A DNA stretch of 20,326 nt from an uncultured Actinomycetes bacterium (GCA_946886425.1 CAMPIP010000020.1:1-20326); one strand, 5' to 3'; positions 1 through 6,394 are shown, numbered from the stretch's first letter. Numbers and translations: made by a program. Notes: generated from the letters alone by a model not told the origin.

Positions 1-29
1 GCCACAGCTTCGGCCGCCGCGGCCGCTAG

Positions 30-194
30 CTACAAGGCCAGATCCTCAGGGACCTCATCGAAGTCATCGCCGATCCACACCCGTTCTCGCCAGACCCCGA
101 ACAGGGAGGCGAAGCCTCCACTCCCAGCCACTGGCTCCAACCGCACGACTGGCTCGTCATCCCGCGTCAGGACGATTTCCTCACCGTCCCCGCA
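30..194 (-). pseudogene. Phd/YefM-like antitoxin, 3' remnant
   Basis: The minus strand reads about 54 residues that look like the end of a prevent-host-death antitoxin. A GEEIVLTRDDEPVVRLEPV stretch is followed by a small spacer, then LFGVWRERVWIGDDFDEVP and a TAG stop at 32-30. In this family the first stretch is the end of the DNA-binding fold, and the acidic tail binds and neutralises a PIN or RelE-type toxin. The N-terminal half is missing: an in-frame stop lies at 197-195 and no plausible start codon follows it. No toxin gene is visible, though the natural downstream position (below base 30) is outside the window. It is probably a dead fragment. The family call rests on pattern recognition of a short peptide. 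Confidence 0.5.
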
Positions 195-303
195 CTACGA
201 CGGTCACGCGATGGTCCTGGTCCGCCTCGACGCCGTCGATCGCGAGGAACTGGCCGAGCTCCTCGCCGAATCGGCGCGCATCCGCACCGACCGCTCCGGC
301 TGA
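190..303 (+). pseudogene. MmcQ/YjbR-family protein, 3' remnant
   Basis: The plus strand reads PHYDGHAMVLVRLDAVDREE, then LAELLAESARIRTDRSG and a TGA stop at 301-303. The HYDGH...VLVRL...VD.EEL.EL pattern is the C-terminal part of the MmcQ/YjbR family, small CyaY-like-fold proteins whose exact role is poorly defined. Upstream of about 190 the frame turns into Ser/Thr/Arg-rich text unlike a protein, and the minus strand there encodes the antitoxin remnant. The gene has therefore lost most of its 5' part. The usual 'APKRL' ending is also absent, so the very end may be altered too. A small stem (302-306 with 311-315) and a T run (321-325) follow the stop. Confidence 0.5.
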
Positions 304-324
304 ACGAAAGCGTTCCCAGCTTTT

Positions 325-342
325 TACGTCCTATAGGGCGTA
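325..342. promoter_or_regulatory. Near-perfect 18-bp palindrome before the cupin gene
   Basis: The sequence TACGTCCTATAGGGCGTA reads the same on both strands except at one symmetric pair (positions 5 and 14). It ends 13 bases before the GTG start of the cupin gene at 356, a position suited to an operator or a core promoter. No regulator can be assigned from the sequence. Confidence 0.35.
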
Positions 343-355
343 CAAAGTCGGTCGC

Positions 356-835
356 GTGCGGCGGATCAACATCGACTCCCCGGAGTTCGAGTACGACGGG
401 AACGATCCCGAGGGGTTCCGGGCCGGGATGGCCAAGCTCGGCAAGCTGCTGGGCGCCGAGGAGTCCGGGATCAGCGTCTACGAGCTGCCGCCGGGGCAGG
501 CGGTCTGTCCCTACCACTACGAGTGCGGCGAGGAGGAGTGGCTGCTGGTCCTCTCCGGCAACCCCACCGTGCGCCACCCGGATGGGGAGGAGGCGCTCGC
601 GCCCTGGGACGTCGTCTGGTTCCCGCGCGGGCCGGAGGGCGCCCACGGCGTCCGCAACGACGGCGAGGAGACCGCCCGGGTGCTGATGTTCTCCACCGTC
701 GCCTTTCCGACCGCGACCGTCTACCCGGACAGCGGCAAGGTCGGGATCTGGACCGGCGACCCGGAGGTGGACGGGACCTTCCGCCGCGCCAGCGCCGTCG
801 AGTACTTCGACGGCGAGCGGCCTGAGCAGCGGTAG
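356..835 (+). CDS. Cupin domain protein
   Basis: This is a 159-residue single-domain cupin with no signal peptide or membrane segment, so probably cytoplasmic. Cupin motif 1 is visible around residues 52-68 (PYHYECGEEEWLLVLSG). The usual HxH is replaced by H54-Y-E56, followed by a run of Glu (59-61) and the turn Gly68. Motif 2 lies near residues 83-102, with PWDVVWFP and then HGVRN, where His97 is the expected third metal ligand. Metal binding is thus plausible with an altered ligand set. The substrate cannot be read from sequence; such proteins include sugar isomerases, dioxygenases and ligand sensors. GTG at 356 is chosen because conserved-looking sequence starts there. No good Shine-Dalgarno precedes it. 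It stands alone, 255 bases before the efflux gene. Confidence 0.8.
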   Translation: MRRINIDSPEFEYDGNDPEGFRAGMAKLGKLLGAEESGISVYELPPGQAVCPYHYECGEEEWLLVLSGNPTVRHPDGEEALAPWDVVWFPRGPEGAHGVRNDGEETARVLMFSTVAFPTATVYPDSGKVGIWTGDPEVDGTFRRASAVEYFDGERPEQR

Positions 836-1090
836 GCGCCGGCCCGTCCGCCGTCAGCGCGGCCGACCTGCCGGATGGGTACCCTCGTTGGCCCGATCAC
901 GCAACCGACTCGGTTGGCGTCTCGCTCGGTCTTCGAGTGCTTCGGGAGCCGAGCCGCATTTTCTGAGCGGCCGGCGATGAGTTTCAGTCCGCGAGCCAGT
1001 CCCTACCTATGAGCGCTGTCGATTTCGCGCTCGGCCGTTCGTCGTCCAGATAGACGACCAGTTCATCCCCTTCAGGAGGCAAACCCCAGA
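836..1090. promoter_or_regulatory. 255-bp intergenic region upstream of the efflux pump, with inverted repeats
   Basis: No ORF in this gap looks coding. It contains a perfect 15-bp palindrome CAACCGACTCGGTTG at 902-916 (7-bp arms around one base). A 6-bp stem (924-929 with 949-954) is followed by a short T run near 959-962, a weak terminator candidate for the cupin gene. A third repeat, GTCGTC...GACGAC, lies at 1041-1058, close before the ribosome binding site. Drug-efflux genes are often controlled by TetR or MarR repressors binding such palindromes, so these are candidate operators; no repressor gene is adjacent. Confidence 0.4.
1074..1079 (+). promoter_or_regulatory. Strong Shine-Dalgarno for the efflux gene
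   Basis: AGGAGG lies 11 bases before the ATG at 1091 and fixes that start. It is one of the few canonical ribosome binding sites in the window, where many genes appear to be leaderless, and it implies a transcript with a real 5' leader. Confidence 0.75.
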
Positions 1091-2581
1091 ATGACCACCG
1101 ACACCGCCCAAACGCACGCCGACCAAAACCGCTGGCTCGCCCTTTACGTGCTCTGCGCCGGCATGCTGATGATCGTCCTCGACGCGACGATCGTCAACGT
1201 CGCCCTGCCCTCGATCCAGGAGGATCTCGGCTTCTCGCAGAGCAACCTGGCCTGGGTGATCAACGCCTACATGATCCCCTTCGGCGGCCTGCTGCTGCTG
1301 GCCGGCCGGCTCGGCGACCTGCTCGGCCAGCGCCGGATGTTCCTGATCGGCCTGACGATCTTCACCCTCGCCTCGCTGCTCTGCTCGGTGGCGACCAGCG
1401 AGGGGATGCTGATCGGCGCCCGCTTCATCCAGGGCGTCGGCGGCGCCCTCGCCTCGGCGGTGATCCTGGGGATGATCGTGACGATGTTCCCGGAGCGCGC
1501 CGAGCAGGCGAAGGCGATCGGCGTCTACGGGTTCGTCGCCTCGGCCGGCGGCTCGATCGGCCTGCTCGCCGGCGGCGTCCTCACCGACGCGATCAGCTGG
1601 CACTGGATCTTCCTGATCAACCTCCCGATCGGGATCCTCGTCGCCTTCCTGGCCCGCCGCCTCGTCACCGCCGGCGGTGGCATCGGCATCCACCACGGCG
1701 CCGACTACCCGGGCGCGGCGCTGATCACGGCCGCCCTGATGCTCGGCGTCTACACGATCCTCCAGGTCGACCACTGGGGCTGGGGATCGAGCAAGACGCT
1801 AGGCCTCGGAGCCCTCTCGCTGGCCCTGCTGGCCGGCTTCATCTACCGCCAGGCCCGGATCGAGAACCCGCTGATGCCGCTGCGGCTGTTCCGCTCCCGC
1901 AACGTCTCCGGCGCCAACGTCGTCCAGGCGCTGCTGGTCGCCGGCATGTTCGGGATGTTCTTCATCGGCGCCCTCTACCTGCAGAAGGTGCTCGGCTACG
2001 ACGCGCTGGAGGTCGGCCTCGCCTTCCTGCCGGCCTCGATCGTGATGGGCGCCCTCTCGCTCGGCTTCTCCGAAAAGCTGATCATGCGCTTCGGCCCGAA
2101 GAACACCCTGGTGCCGGGAGTCAGCCTGGTCGTCGCCGGCCTGCTGCTCTTCGCCCGCGCCCCGGTCGACGCCAGCTACTGGGTCGACGTGCTGCCGGCG
2201 CTGCTGCTGGTCGGCGTCGGGGTCGGCACCTCGTTCCCCTCCCTGATGACGCTGGCGATGTCCGGGGCGACCCCGCAGGACGCCGGCCTCGCCTCCGGCG
2301 TCGTCAACACCAGCATGCAGGTGGGCGGCGCGATCGGCCTCGCCGTCCTCGCGACGCTCTCCACCGAGCGCACTCAGAACCTGGTCGCCGACGGCACCGC
2401 GCAGGCCCAGGCGCTGACCTCGGGCTACCACCTCGCCTACCTGGTCGGGGCCGGACTGGCCGCGATCGCCGTCATCGTCGCGGTGGTCGTGCTCCGCAAC
2501 CCGGAGCCGATGGAGGCGCCCGCGATGGAGCCGGAGCACGAGGCGGTCGCGGGCAAGCCGGCCTATTCCGAGGCCGGCTGA
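1091..2581 (+). CDS. DHA2-family (EmrB/QacA-type) MFS multidrug efflux transporter
   Basis: The 496-residue protein is the right length for a 14-helix proton-coupled exporter in the cytoplasmic membrane. The first helix carries LDATIVNVALP (residues 30-40, with Asp31), the D1 motif of the 14-TM drug exporters. Motif A follows in the loop between helices 2 and 3 as GRLGDLLGQRR (72-82). A glycine-rich motif C-like stretch occurs near GFVASAGGSIGLLAGG in helix 5. The remainder alternates hydrophobic spans with short loops and ends in a charged tail rich in Glu. The family exports hydrophobic drugs, dyes, antibiotics and sometimes siderophores; the substrate cannot be predicted. There is no EmrA-like partner beside it. 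It starts at ATG 1091 after an AGGAGG site. The diguanylate cyclase begins 49 bases after its stop and may be co-transcribed. Confidence 0.92.
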   Translation: MTTDTAQTHADQNRWLALYVLCAGMLMIVLDATIVNVALPSIQEDLGFSQSNLAWVINAYMIPFGGLLLLAGRLGDLLGQRRMFLIGLTIFTLASLLCSVATSEGMLIGARFIQGVGGALASAVILGMIVTMFPERAEQAKAIGVYGFVASAGGSIGLLAGGVLTDAISWHWIFLINLPIGILVAFLARRLVTAGGGIGIHHGADYPGAALITAALMLGVYTILQVDHWGWGSSKTLGLGALSLALLAGFIYRQARIENPLMPLRLFRSRNVSGANVVQALLVAGMFGMFFIGALYLQKVLGYDALEVGLAFLPASIVMGALSLGFSEKLIMRFGPKNTLVPGVSLVVAGLLLFARAPVDASYWVDVLPALLLVGVGVGTSFPSLMTLAMSGATPQDAGLASGVVNTSMQVGGAIGLAVLATLSTERTQNLVADGTAQAQALTSGYHLAYLVGAGLAAIAVIVAVVVLRNPEPMEAPAMEPEHEAVAGKPAYSEAG

Positions 2582-2630
2582 TGAGCGCGCGTTAAACGAT
2601 CGGCCGCCAGCCGCCGATGGGGTAGGGCAA

Positions 2631-3695
2631 GTGTCGCCCTACCCCGCCAAAGCCACCGCCTTCGCTGAAGCCAGCGACGAGCGAGCCCGCATGGGCCGGA
2701 TCTCCGGCGTGCTCTGGACGGTCGCGGCGGTGGTCGGGATCGGCGGCGCCTTCCTGCCTGGCGCCGAGCACGTCGCGATCGGTTGGGTGGTCGCGTTCGG
2801 CGTGCTGATCCTCCTCTACGGCCTCGGCAGCGTCACCGGCTTGATTCCCTGGCAGAACGCCTCGATGAACGCCCTCGCGGTCGGCATGCTGGTGACGGTC
2901 CCGGTCGTCGGCCTGGCGATCTACCTGACCGGCGGCTCCCTCAGCTACATCGAACCCTTCCTCGTCTGCTCGCTCCTCTACGCCGCCTTCTTCTTCCCGG
3001 CCCGCTGGGCCTGGCCGCTCTCGATCGAGCTGGTCCTGGTCGCCGGGGCGCCGCTGCTCTACGACAGCGAGGCGATCGACCACGCCTTCGCGCCCCGCTA
3101 CTTCGCCCTCGTTGCCAGCTTCCTCGCCGCCGCCTGGGTGATGATCGGCCTCAAGCACCGGCTCGTCGCCGCCGAGGCCCGTCAGCGCGAGATCGCCAAC
3201 CGCGACCCGCTCACCGGCGTCGGCAACCGCCGCGTCTTCGACGCGATCCTCCACGCCGAGCTGGAGGGCCGCCGCCACCCGGGCCGGCGCGACGTCGAGG
3301 ACTCGCCGCTGGCCCTGCTGCTGATCGACCTCGACGACTTCAAGGGCGTCAACGACACGCACGGTCACCAGATCGGGGACACGGTGCTGCGCACCACCGC
3401 CACCCGCGCCGAGGGAATGCTGCGCTCGACCGACACCCTGGCCCGGATCGGCGGCGACGAGTTCGCCGTGATCGCTCCCGGCGCCCACGGCGAAGGCGCG
3501 CGCCAGATGGCCGAGTCGATTCGCGCCGCCGTCAGCCTCCGGGAACCCGGCCAGACCGCGCCCCAGCCCAGCGCCTCGATCGGTTGGGCGGTCTTCCCCG
3601 ACGACGGCCACGACTTCGAGTCCCTGATGCGCGCCGCCGACGAGCGCCTCCTCAACCTCAAGCGCCAGGGCACCCCGGCTACGGTTGGAGGATGA
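2631..3695 (+). CDS. Membrane-anchored diguanylate cyclase (GGDEF)
   Basis: The 354-residue protein has about six hydrophobic segments between residues 22 and 175, then a short linker and a GGDEF domain (about 186-350). The catalytic domain is intact: RDPLTGVGNRR (191-201), LLIDLDDFKGVND with the metal-binding Asp at 233, and the active loop GGDEF at 274-278. The RSTD at 265-268, exactly five residues before GGDEF, is the RxxD product-inhibition site. The enzyme should therefore condense two GTP to cyclic di-GMP with feedback control. The membrane half resembles no sensor module I can name, so the input signal is unknown. GTG at 2631 is chosen because it precedes the first conserved-looking residues and follows a G-rich stretch. 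Its stop overlaps the ATG of the next gene (ATGA at 3692-3695), so the two are probably translationally coupled. Confidence 0.9.
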   Translation: MSPYPAKATAFAEASDERARMGRISGVLWTVAAVVGIGGAFLPGAEHVAIGWVVAFGVLILLYGLGSVTGLIPWQNASMNALAVGMLVTVPVVGLAIYLTGGSLSYIEPFLVCSLLYAAFFFPARWAWPLSIELVLVAGAPLLYDSEAIDHAFAPRYFALVASFLAAAWVMIGLKHRLVAAEARQREIANRDPLTGVGNRRVFDAILHAELEGRRHPGRRDVEDSPLALLLIDLDDFKGVNDTHGHQIGDTVLRTTATRAEGMLRSTDTLARIGGDEFAVIAPGAHGEGARQMAESIRAAVSLREPGQTAPQPSASIGWAVFPDDGHDFESLMRAADERLLNLKRQGTPATVGG

Positions 3696-4660
3696 GCCCC
3701 GCCCGACCTGACTCGACCCGCCTGCCGTCCCCCCAGCGGCCCCGCCTCTTCCTCAGCGATGGCGGGCTGGAGACGACGATGATCTTCCGCGAGGGACTCG
3801 ACCTGCCCTGCTTTGCCTCCTTCACGCTGCTGCGCGACGAGCGTGGGGTGGAGGCGCTCCGCCGCTACTACAGCTCGTTCCTGGAGATCGCTCGCCGGCA
3901 CAAGCTCGGCTTCGCGCTCGACACGCCGACCTGGCGCACCAACCGCGACTGGGGCGAGCGGCTTGGCTACTCGCCGGCGGCGCTGGCCGACGTCAACCGC
4001 GAGGCGGTCGCCTTCGCCGAGCAGCTCCGCGCCGAGTGGGAGACGCGGGAGACCCCGGTCGCGATCTGCGGCACCCTCGGTCCCCGCGACGACGCCTACG
4101 CGCCCGCCGAGGAGATGGGCGCCGACGCCGCCGAGGGCTACCACGCCGAGCAGATCGGGACCTTCGCCGATACCGCCGCCGACATGGTCGGCGCCTACAC
4201 GCTGGCTTACGCCGCCGAGGGGGTCGGGATCGTTCGTGCCGCCGCGGCCGCCGAGATGCCGGTGACGATCGCTTTCACCGTCGAGACCGACGGCCGCCTG
4301 CCCAGCGGGCAGCCGCTCGGCGAGGCGATCGAAGCGGTCGATGCCGAGACCGCCGGCGCCGCCCTCTGCTTCATGGTCAACTGCGCCCATCCGACCCACT
4401 TCGCGGCGGCGGTGGAGGCCGGTGGGCCCTGGCTCGACCGGCTCGGCGGCGTCCGCGCCAACGCCTCCCGCAAGAGCCACGCGGAACTCGACGGGGCCGA
4501 TGAGCTCGACGCCGGCGACCCCGAGGATCTCGGCCGCCTCTACGCCGAGCTGAAGCCCCGGCTCGGCGCCGTCCGCGTGCTCGGCGGCTGCTGCGGGACC
4601 GACAGCCGCCACATCGCCTGCGTCTGCGACGCCTGGCTGGCGCCGGGCGCGGCGGCCTGA
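3692..4660 (+). CDS. Homocysteine S-methyltransferase family protein
   Basis: The 322-residue soluble protein starts like a Hcy-binding domain enzyme (LSDGGLETTMIF, residues 21-32) and ends with the zinc-binding set: Cys231 in MVNCAHP and the Cys300-Cys301 pair in GGCCGT. These three cysteines bind the zinc that activates a thiol substrate in MHT1/MmuM, MetH and betaine-homocysteine methyltransferases. The length fits stand-alone enzymes that use S-methylmethionine or a similar methyl donor; no cobalamin domain is present. The exact donor cannot be assigned. The ATG overlaps the stop of the diguanylate cyclase, and GGAGG runs directly into it, so expression probably depends on the upstream gene. 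The 3' end abuts the convergent GroES-like gene with a one-base gap. Confidence 0.85.
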   Translation: MSPARPDSTRLPSPQRPRLFLSDGGLETTMIFREGLDLPCFASFTLLRDERGVEALRRYYSSFLEIARRHKLGFALDTPTWRTNRDWGERLGYSPAALADVNREAVAFAEQLRAEWETRETPVAICGTLGPRDDAYAPAEEMGADAAEGYHAEQIGTFADTAADMVGAYTLAYAAEGVGIVRAAAAAEMPVTIAFTVETDGRLPSGQPLGEAIEAVDAETAGAALCFMVNCAHPTHFAAAVEAGGPWLDRLGGVRANASRKSHAELDGADELDAGDPEDLGRLYAELKPRLGAVRVLGGCCGTDSRHIACVCDAWLAPGAAA

Positions 4661-4661
4661 G

Positions 4662-5012
4662 CTACTCGCCCAGCGACGTCGACTCGAGCACGCCGAGCAG
4701 CTGGGTCACCCGGCAGACCAGCAGCCGCTCCTCGTCGACCTCGACCCAGGCCCCAGCCGAGGAGGGGAAGACGACGTGGTCGCCGGGCTCGACCGGCATC
4801 TCGACCCCGGCCTGCGCCCACCAGTCGAGCCCGGGCCCGACCGCGAGCACGATTCCCTGCTGGGGCGGCGGCTCGTGCGTCCCCGGCGGCACCACCAGCC
4901 CCGACCGGCGCACCCGGTCCTGGTCGAGCTCCTTGATGACGATCTGGTCGAACAGCGGCCGCAGCTGGTGGCGGACCGCCTCGGTCGGGTCGGGTCTCTG
5001 CGCGGTGCCCAT
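4662..5012 (-). CDS. GroES-like co-chaperonin, orphan and divergent
   Basis: The 116-residue protein carries the GroES fold pattern: LRPLFDQIVIKEL (18-30), a mobile-loop region with RRSGLVVPPG (35-44), a QGIVLAVGPG strand (52-61), PGDHVVFP (77-84) and the closing strand LLGVLE (105-110). GroES caps GroEL and normally has about 97 residues. This one has a roughly 15-residue N-terminal extension and a Trp-rich insertion near 63-66, and no groEL lies nearby. The loop lacks the classical 'GGIVLP' sequence, so GroEL binding is uncertain. The ATG at 5012 is preferred over an upstream extension because the extra 36 residues are Arg/Pro-rich and unlike the family. A TAGACT -10 element lies only 10 bases before it. 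It may be a specialised paralog rather than the housekeeping copy. Confidence 0.8.
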   Translation of the reverse strand: MGTAQRPDPTEAVRHQLRPLFDQIVIKELDQDRVRRSGLVVPPGTHEPPPQQGIVLAVGPGLDWWAQAGVEMPVEPGDHVVFPSSAGAWVEVDEERLLVCRVTQLLGVLESTSLGE

Positions 5013-5022
5013 CGAGCGGCGA

Positions 5023-5028
5023 AGTCTA
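5023..5028 (-). promoter_or_regulatory. -10 element of the GroES-like gene
   Basis: TAGACT (minus strand) fits the actinobacterial TANNNT -10 pattern and ends 10 bases before the ATG at 5012. The transcript would have a leader of only a few bases. No convincing -35 is present. Confidence 0.4.
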
Positions 5029-5091
5029 GAGCCGGGGTAGGGGCCGGGACGGGGCAGGTTCGCGCGGCAGCGAACCGAGGTGTTTTCTGGA

Positions 5092-5139
5092 CGGGTGGCG
5101 AAACGTTTTCGGTAGTTCACGAGAAAGACTCGCCACCCG
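5092..5139. promoter_or_regulatory. 10-bp inverted repeat upstream of the BtuF-like gene
   Basis: CGGGTGGCGA (5092-5101) and TCGCCACCCG (5130-5139) are perfect complements 28 bases apart. Inside them TTTC (5107-5110) pairs with GAAA (5123-5126), giving a nested second stem. The element sits in the region shared with the divergent GroES-like gene and ends 13 bases before the -10-like CATATT of the next gene. It could be a spaced operator or an RNA structure. The motifs of a cobalamin riboswitch are not recognisable. Confidence 0.45.
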
Positions 5140-5152
5140 GCCGGTTGAGTGG

Positions 5153-5158
5153 CATATT
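5153..5158 (+). promoter_or_regulatory. -10 element of the BtuF-like gene
   Basis: CATATT lies six bases before the ATG at 5165. The block CATATTGGACCGATG matches TATATTGAGCCGATG at the UDP-sugar dehydrogenase start (9398-9412) in 13 of 15 positions, which supports a shared leaderless-promoter layout. It deviates from TANNNT at its first base. Confidence 0.45.
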
Positions 5159-5164
5159 GGACCG

Positions 5165-6070
5165 ATGCGGATTGCCAGTCTGGTGCCGTCGGCGACGGAT
5201 ATGCTGTTCGCGCTCGGCCTCGGCGACGAGGTCGTCGGCGTCACCCACGAGTGCGACTGGCCGGCGGCGGCCCAGCGGCTGCCGCACCTGACCGCGACCG
5301 TCATCCCCGCCGGCCTCAGCGCCAGCGAGATCGACCGCACCGTCAAGGCGACGGTCGCCGAAGGCCGTGCCCTCTACACCCTCGACGAGGAGAAGCTGGC
5401 CGAGCTGGAGCCGGACCTGATCGTCACCCAGGCCGTCTGCGACGTCTGCGCGGTCTCCTACGAGGACGTCGTCACCGTCGCGGCGCGCCTGCCGAGCCGG
5501 CCGCGGGTCCTCCAGCAGGACCCGAATACGCTCGCCGACGTCCTCGCCGACACGATCCGGCTCGGCGACGCCGCCTACGTCCCCGACCGCGGCCGCGAGC
5601 TCTGCCGCGAACTGGAAGCGCGCCTGGCGGCGGTGCGGATCGCGGTGACGACGACCACCCGGCCCCGCGTGATCGCCCTCGAGTGGCTCGACCCGCCCTT
5701 CGTCGGCGGCCACTGGATCCCGGAAATGATCGCCCTCGCCGGCGGCGAGGACCTGCTCGGCACAGCCGGCCTCAAGTCGGCCGAGGTGACATGGCGGCGG
5801 CTCGAGGTGCTGGAACCCGACGTCGTGGTGGCGATGCCCTGCGGTTGGTACATCGACGACTCGCGGGCGCAGGCGATCGCCTGCCGCGAGCGGCTCGGCA
5901 GTCTCGGCGCCGGCCGGGTCTACGCCGTCGATGCCGCCTCCAGCTTCTCGCGGCCGGGACCGCGGCTGATCGACGGCGTCGAGCTGCTCTCCCACCTGCT
6001 CCACCCGGAGTGCATCCCGGCCCCGTTGGAGCTCGAGTTCGAGGACGTCACCCTCGAGGTGATGGCCTGA
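5165..6070 (+). CDS. BtuF-like cobalamin-binding protein without a signal peptide
   Basis: The 301-residue protein begins MRIASLVPSATDMLFALGLG, the typical opening of the BtuF/helical-backbone metal-receptor fold, and follows the two-lobe pattern: LEPDLIVTQ (residues about 79-87) and, in the second lobe, RRLEVLEPDVVVAMPCGW. BtuF normally delivers vitamin B12 to BtuCD in the membrane. This protein has no signal peptide or lipobox, so it is probably cytoplasmic and may act as a corrinoid-binding or storage protein, as is common for actinobacterial members; that role is inferred. An unusual VCDVC motif (near 90-94) and QQDP sequence are visible. No BtuC or BtuD gene adjoins; the ABC ATPase beyond the hairpin is on the other strand. 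The start is ATG 5165, six bases after a -10-like hexamer. Confidence 0.78.
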   Translation: MRIASLVPSATDMLFALGLGDEVVGVTHECDWPAAAQRLPHLTATVIPAGLSASEIDRTVKATVAEGRALYTLDEEKLAELEPDLIVTQAVCDVCAVSYEDVVTVAARLPSRPRVLQQDPNTLADVLADTIRLGDAAYVPDRGRELCRELEARLAAVRIAVTTTTRPRVIALEWLDPPFVGGHWIPEMIALAGGEDLLGTAGLKSAEVTWRRLEVLEPDVVVAMPCGWYIDDSRAQAIACRERLGSLGAGRVYAVDAASSFSRPGPRLIDGVELLSHLLHPECIPAPLELEFEDVTLEVMA

Positions 6071-6171
6071 TATCCGACGAGGTGCGAGCGGCCTGCGCCT
6101 GGACCGCCGCCGAGCTGACGCGGCTCGACGCCGCCGCGATCGCCGTCCACGCCATCGAGCTGCTCAAGATC
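6067..6171 (+). pseudogene. Possible queuosine-salvage protein, 5' remnant
   Basis: Overlapping the stop of the cobalamin-binding gene, the frame reads SDEVRAACAWTAAELTRLD, then AAAIAVHAIEL. It resembles the N-terminus of queuosine-salvage (DUF2419-type) proteins, which begin with a 'VR..CA.VA......ID..A' pattern. After about 6165 the reading frame runs into the large hairpin and becomes arbitrary sequence. A full protein of this family has about 300 or more residues, so at most one tenth is left. GTG at 6082 or a non-standard codon would be the start. The identification is tentative because the peptide is short. The truncation coincides with the palindromic element. Confidence 0.35.
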
Positions 6172-6226
6172 GGGAGCGCGGTCGTCTTTTGTACCGCTAT
6201 GCGACACAAAAGACGACCGCGCTCCC
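6172..6226. repeat. 55-nt palindromic element with 21-bp perfect arms
   Basis: The arms at 6172-6192 and 6206-6226 are perfectly complementary over 21 bases (left arm begins GGGAGCGCGGTCG, right arm ends CGACCGCGCTCCC). The 13-base centre forms a further CGC/GCG stem around TAT, separated from the arms by two A-C mismatches. The whole element can be drawn as a 26-bp stem with one two-base flaw and a 3-base loop. It lies three bases after the TAA (6231-6229) of the minus-strand fragment, so it may terminate transcription. Its T/A runs are inside the stem, however, and no U tract follows on either strand. The near-perfection suggests a recently placed or actively maintained palindromic repeat. 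Confidence 0.85.
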
Positions 6227-6228
6227 CG

Positions 6229-6384
6229 TTAGAGGTAGTCGAGCCGGCCGTTCGACCTGCACCTGAAGCCGGCCTTCGCGTAGGCAGCTGCGTAACCCCA
6301 TTTGTGGGAGCAGTACTGGCCCGCCTGCAGGCATTTGGTCCCGCCGGGCGTGGAGACGTTGACGCAGCCGATGGTGGCGCTCGG
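6229..6384 (-). pseudogene. Cys-rich secreted-type domain, 3' remnant
   Basis: The minus strand reads ATIGCVNVSTPGGTKCLQAG, then QYCSHKWGYAAAYAKAGFRC, RSNGRLDYL and a TAA stop. The pattern of four Cys (GC, KC, YC, RC) with Gly, Tyr and Lys is strongly protein-like and recalls short Cys-rich C-terminal domains of exported actinobacterial proteins; I cannot name the family. The frame is closed upstream by a TAA at 6387-6385 and has no start codon, so about 51 residues remain of a once longer gene. The 5' break sits 10 bases from the stop of the ABC ATPase gene, which lies upstream on the same strand. It is a fragment unless it uses an unrecognised start. Confidence 0.55.
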
Positions 6385-6394
6385 TTAGGACTGA

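Noticed and set aside
1799..2539. Long minus-strand open frame inside the efflux gene
   Set aside because: It is antisense to a clear 14-TM transporter, and its composition (Arg, Gly, Asp, Gln, no fold) is the usual by-product of GC-rich codons.
5092..5164. Cobalamin riboswitch before the BtuF-like gene
   Set aside because: The region is too short and the conserved B12-box sequence is not recognisable; only an inverted repeat is supported.
6172..6226. Hairpin as a standard rho-independent terminator or integron attC site
   Set aside because: No U tract follows on either strand, and the attC core sequences are not present; it is kept as an unclassified palindromic element.
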